Source: Pseudoalteromonas byunsanensis
GTDB taxonomy: Bacteria; Pseudomonadota; Gammaproteobacteria; Enterobacterales; Alteromonadaceae
DNA length: 64,000 nt
Assembly: GCF_001854475.1 (NCBI RefSeq)
Contig: NZ_MNAN01000028.1
Location: 371,819 to 435,818, forward strand
Direction of reading: 5' to 3'
Numbering within the stretch: position 1 is the stretch's first letter; every line of letters begins with the position of its first letter. Positions 63,944 through 64,000 of this stretch are shown here, piece after piece. The position numbers were made by a program, and so were the translations under genes. The notes under the pieces are model-generated. The model did not search any database and was not told the DNA's origin. It saw nothing but the letters and a program-made list of their open reading frames with translations.

Positions 63944-64000
63944 GGGTCATTAGCTCAGTTGGTAGAGCAGTGGACTTTTAATCCATTGGTCGATGGTTCA
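63944..64000 (+). tRNA. tRNA-Lys (UUU), copy 5, cut by the window end
   Basis: The first 57 bases are identical to the other copies. The array may continue beyond the window. Confidence 0.95.

Noticed and set aside
63532..64000. CRISPR-like regular repeat
   Set aside because: The repeat unit is a full tRNA-Lys with CCA; the spacers are short AT-rich tRNA linkers and no cas genes are present.

Overview
The window looks like a chromosomal segment of a marine gammaproteobacterium of the order Alteromonadales, most likely Pseudoalteromonas or a close relative. The basis is moderate-to-low GC, a nagK-nagA-nagX-nagB chitin-sugar cluster, the gene order cmoBA / DUF3334 / aspS / ruvCAB / tolQRAB-pal-cpoB, and a tandem tRNA-Lys array. 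Genus assignment is inference from gene content; no search was run.

Layout. 1-3.7 kb: N-acetylglucosamine catabolism, with a LacI-type operator in front of nagB. 3.7-5.9 kb: nudC and metC. 5.9-6.8 kb: a long AT-rich gap without genes. 6.8-30.3 kb: a 23.5-kb co-directional polyketide locus, bounded on the right by a bidirectional terminator. 30.4-40 kb: a dicarboxylate/amino-acid symporter, a 1008-aa Ig-like lipoprotein, topA, a small exported protein and an NhaC-type antiporter with a structured leader. 40-50 kb: core and accessory genes (lipoprotein behind tandem BlaI/CopY-like operators, yafJ-like amidotransferase, DUF3108, purN-purM, cmoB-cmoA, DUF3334, a flippase, a metallopeptidase, GFA and DUF72 proteins). 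50-58 kb: aspS, small acetyltransferases (one broken), a MerR/quinone-reductase pair, a C-N hydrolase and ruvCAB. 58-63.4 kb: the Tol-Pal operon. 63.5-64 kb: at least five identical tRNA-Lys(UUU) genes, the last cut by the window edge.

The most interesting element is the polyketide locus. A fatty-acyl-AMP ligase and a stand-alone ACP can prime a two-module PKS (KS-AT-KR-ACP / KS-AT-DH-KR-ACP). A second PKS protein follows with KS, a degenerate AT lacking its GHSxG serine, ACP and a C-terminal AfsA-type hotdog domain. AfsA enzymes condense a beta-ketoacyl thioester with dihydroxyacetone phosphate in A-factor biosynthesis. The last module has no ketoreductase and should present exactly a beta-ketoacyl chain. 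The next gene is a HAD phosphatase, which could remove the phosphate left by that reaction, followed by an FAD monooxygenase. No thioesterase is present. By domain logic the product is a fatty-acid-primed 7-hydroxy-3-oxo-4-enoyl chain released as a butenolide-like or glycerol-derived C3 adduct. Three further genes, overlapping in sequence (RND/MMPL exporter, exported START protein, LolA-like carrier), plus a DUF1302-like outer-membrane barrel at the left end suggest that the lipid is moved to or across the outer membrane. This is inference from domain order.

Other points worth a look: the nhaC leader, where a 10-bp stem occludes the ribosome-binding site; a possible minus-strand small RNA between ruvB and tolQ; paired 12-bp palindromes upstream of tolQ; and tRNA-Lys spacers with complementary arms.
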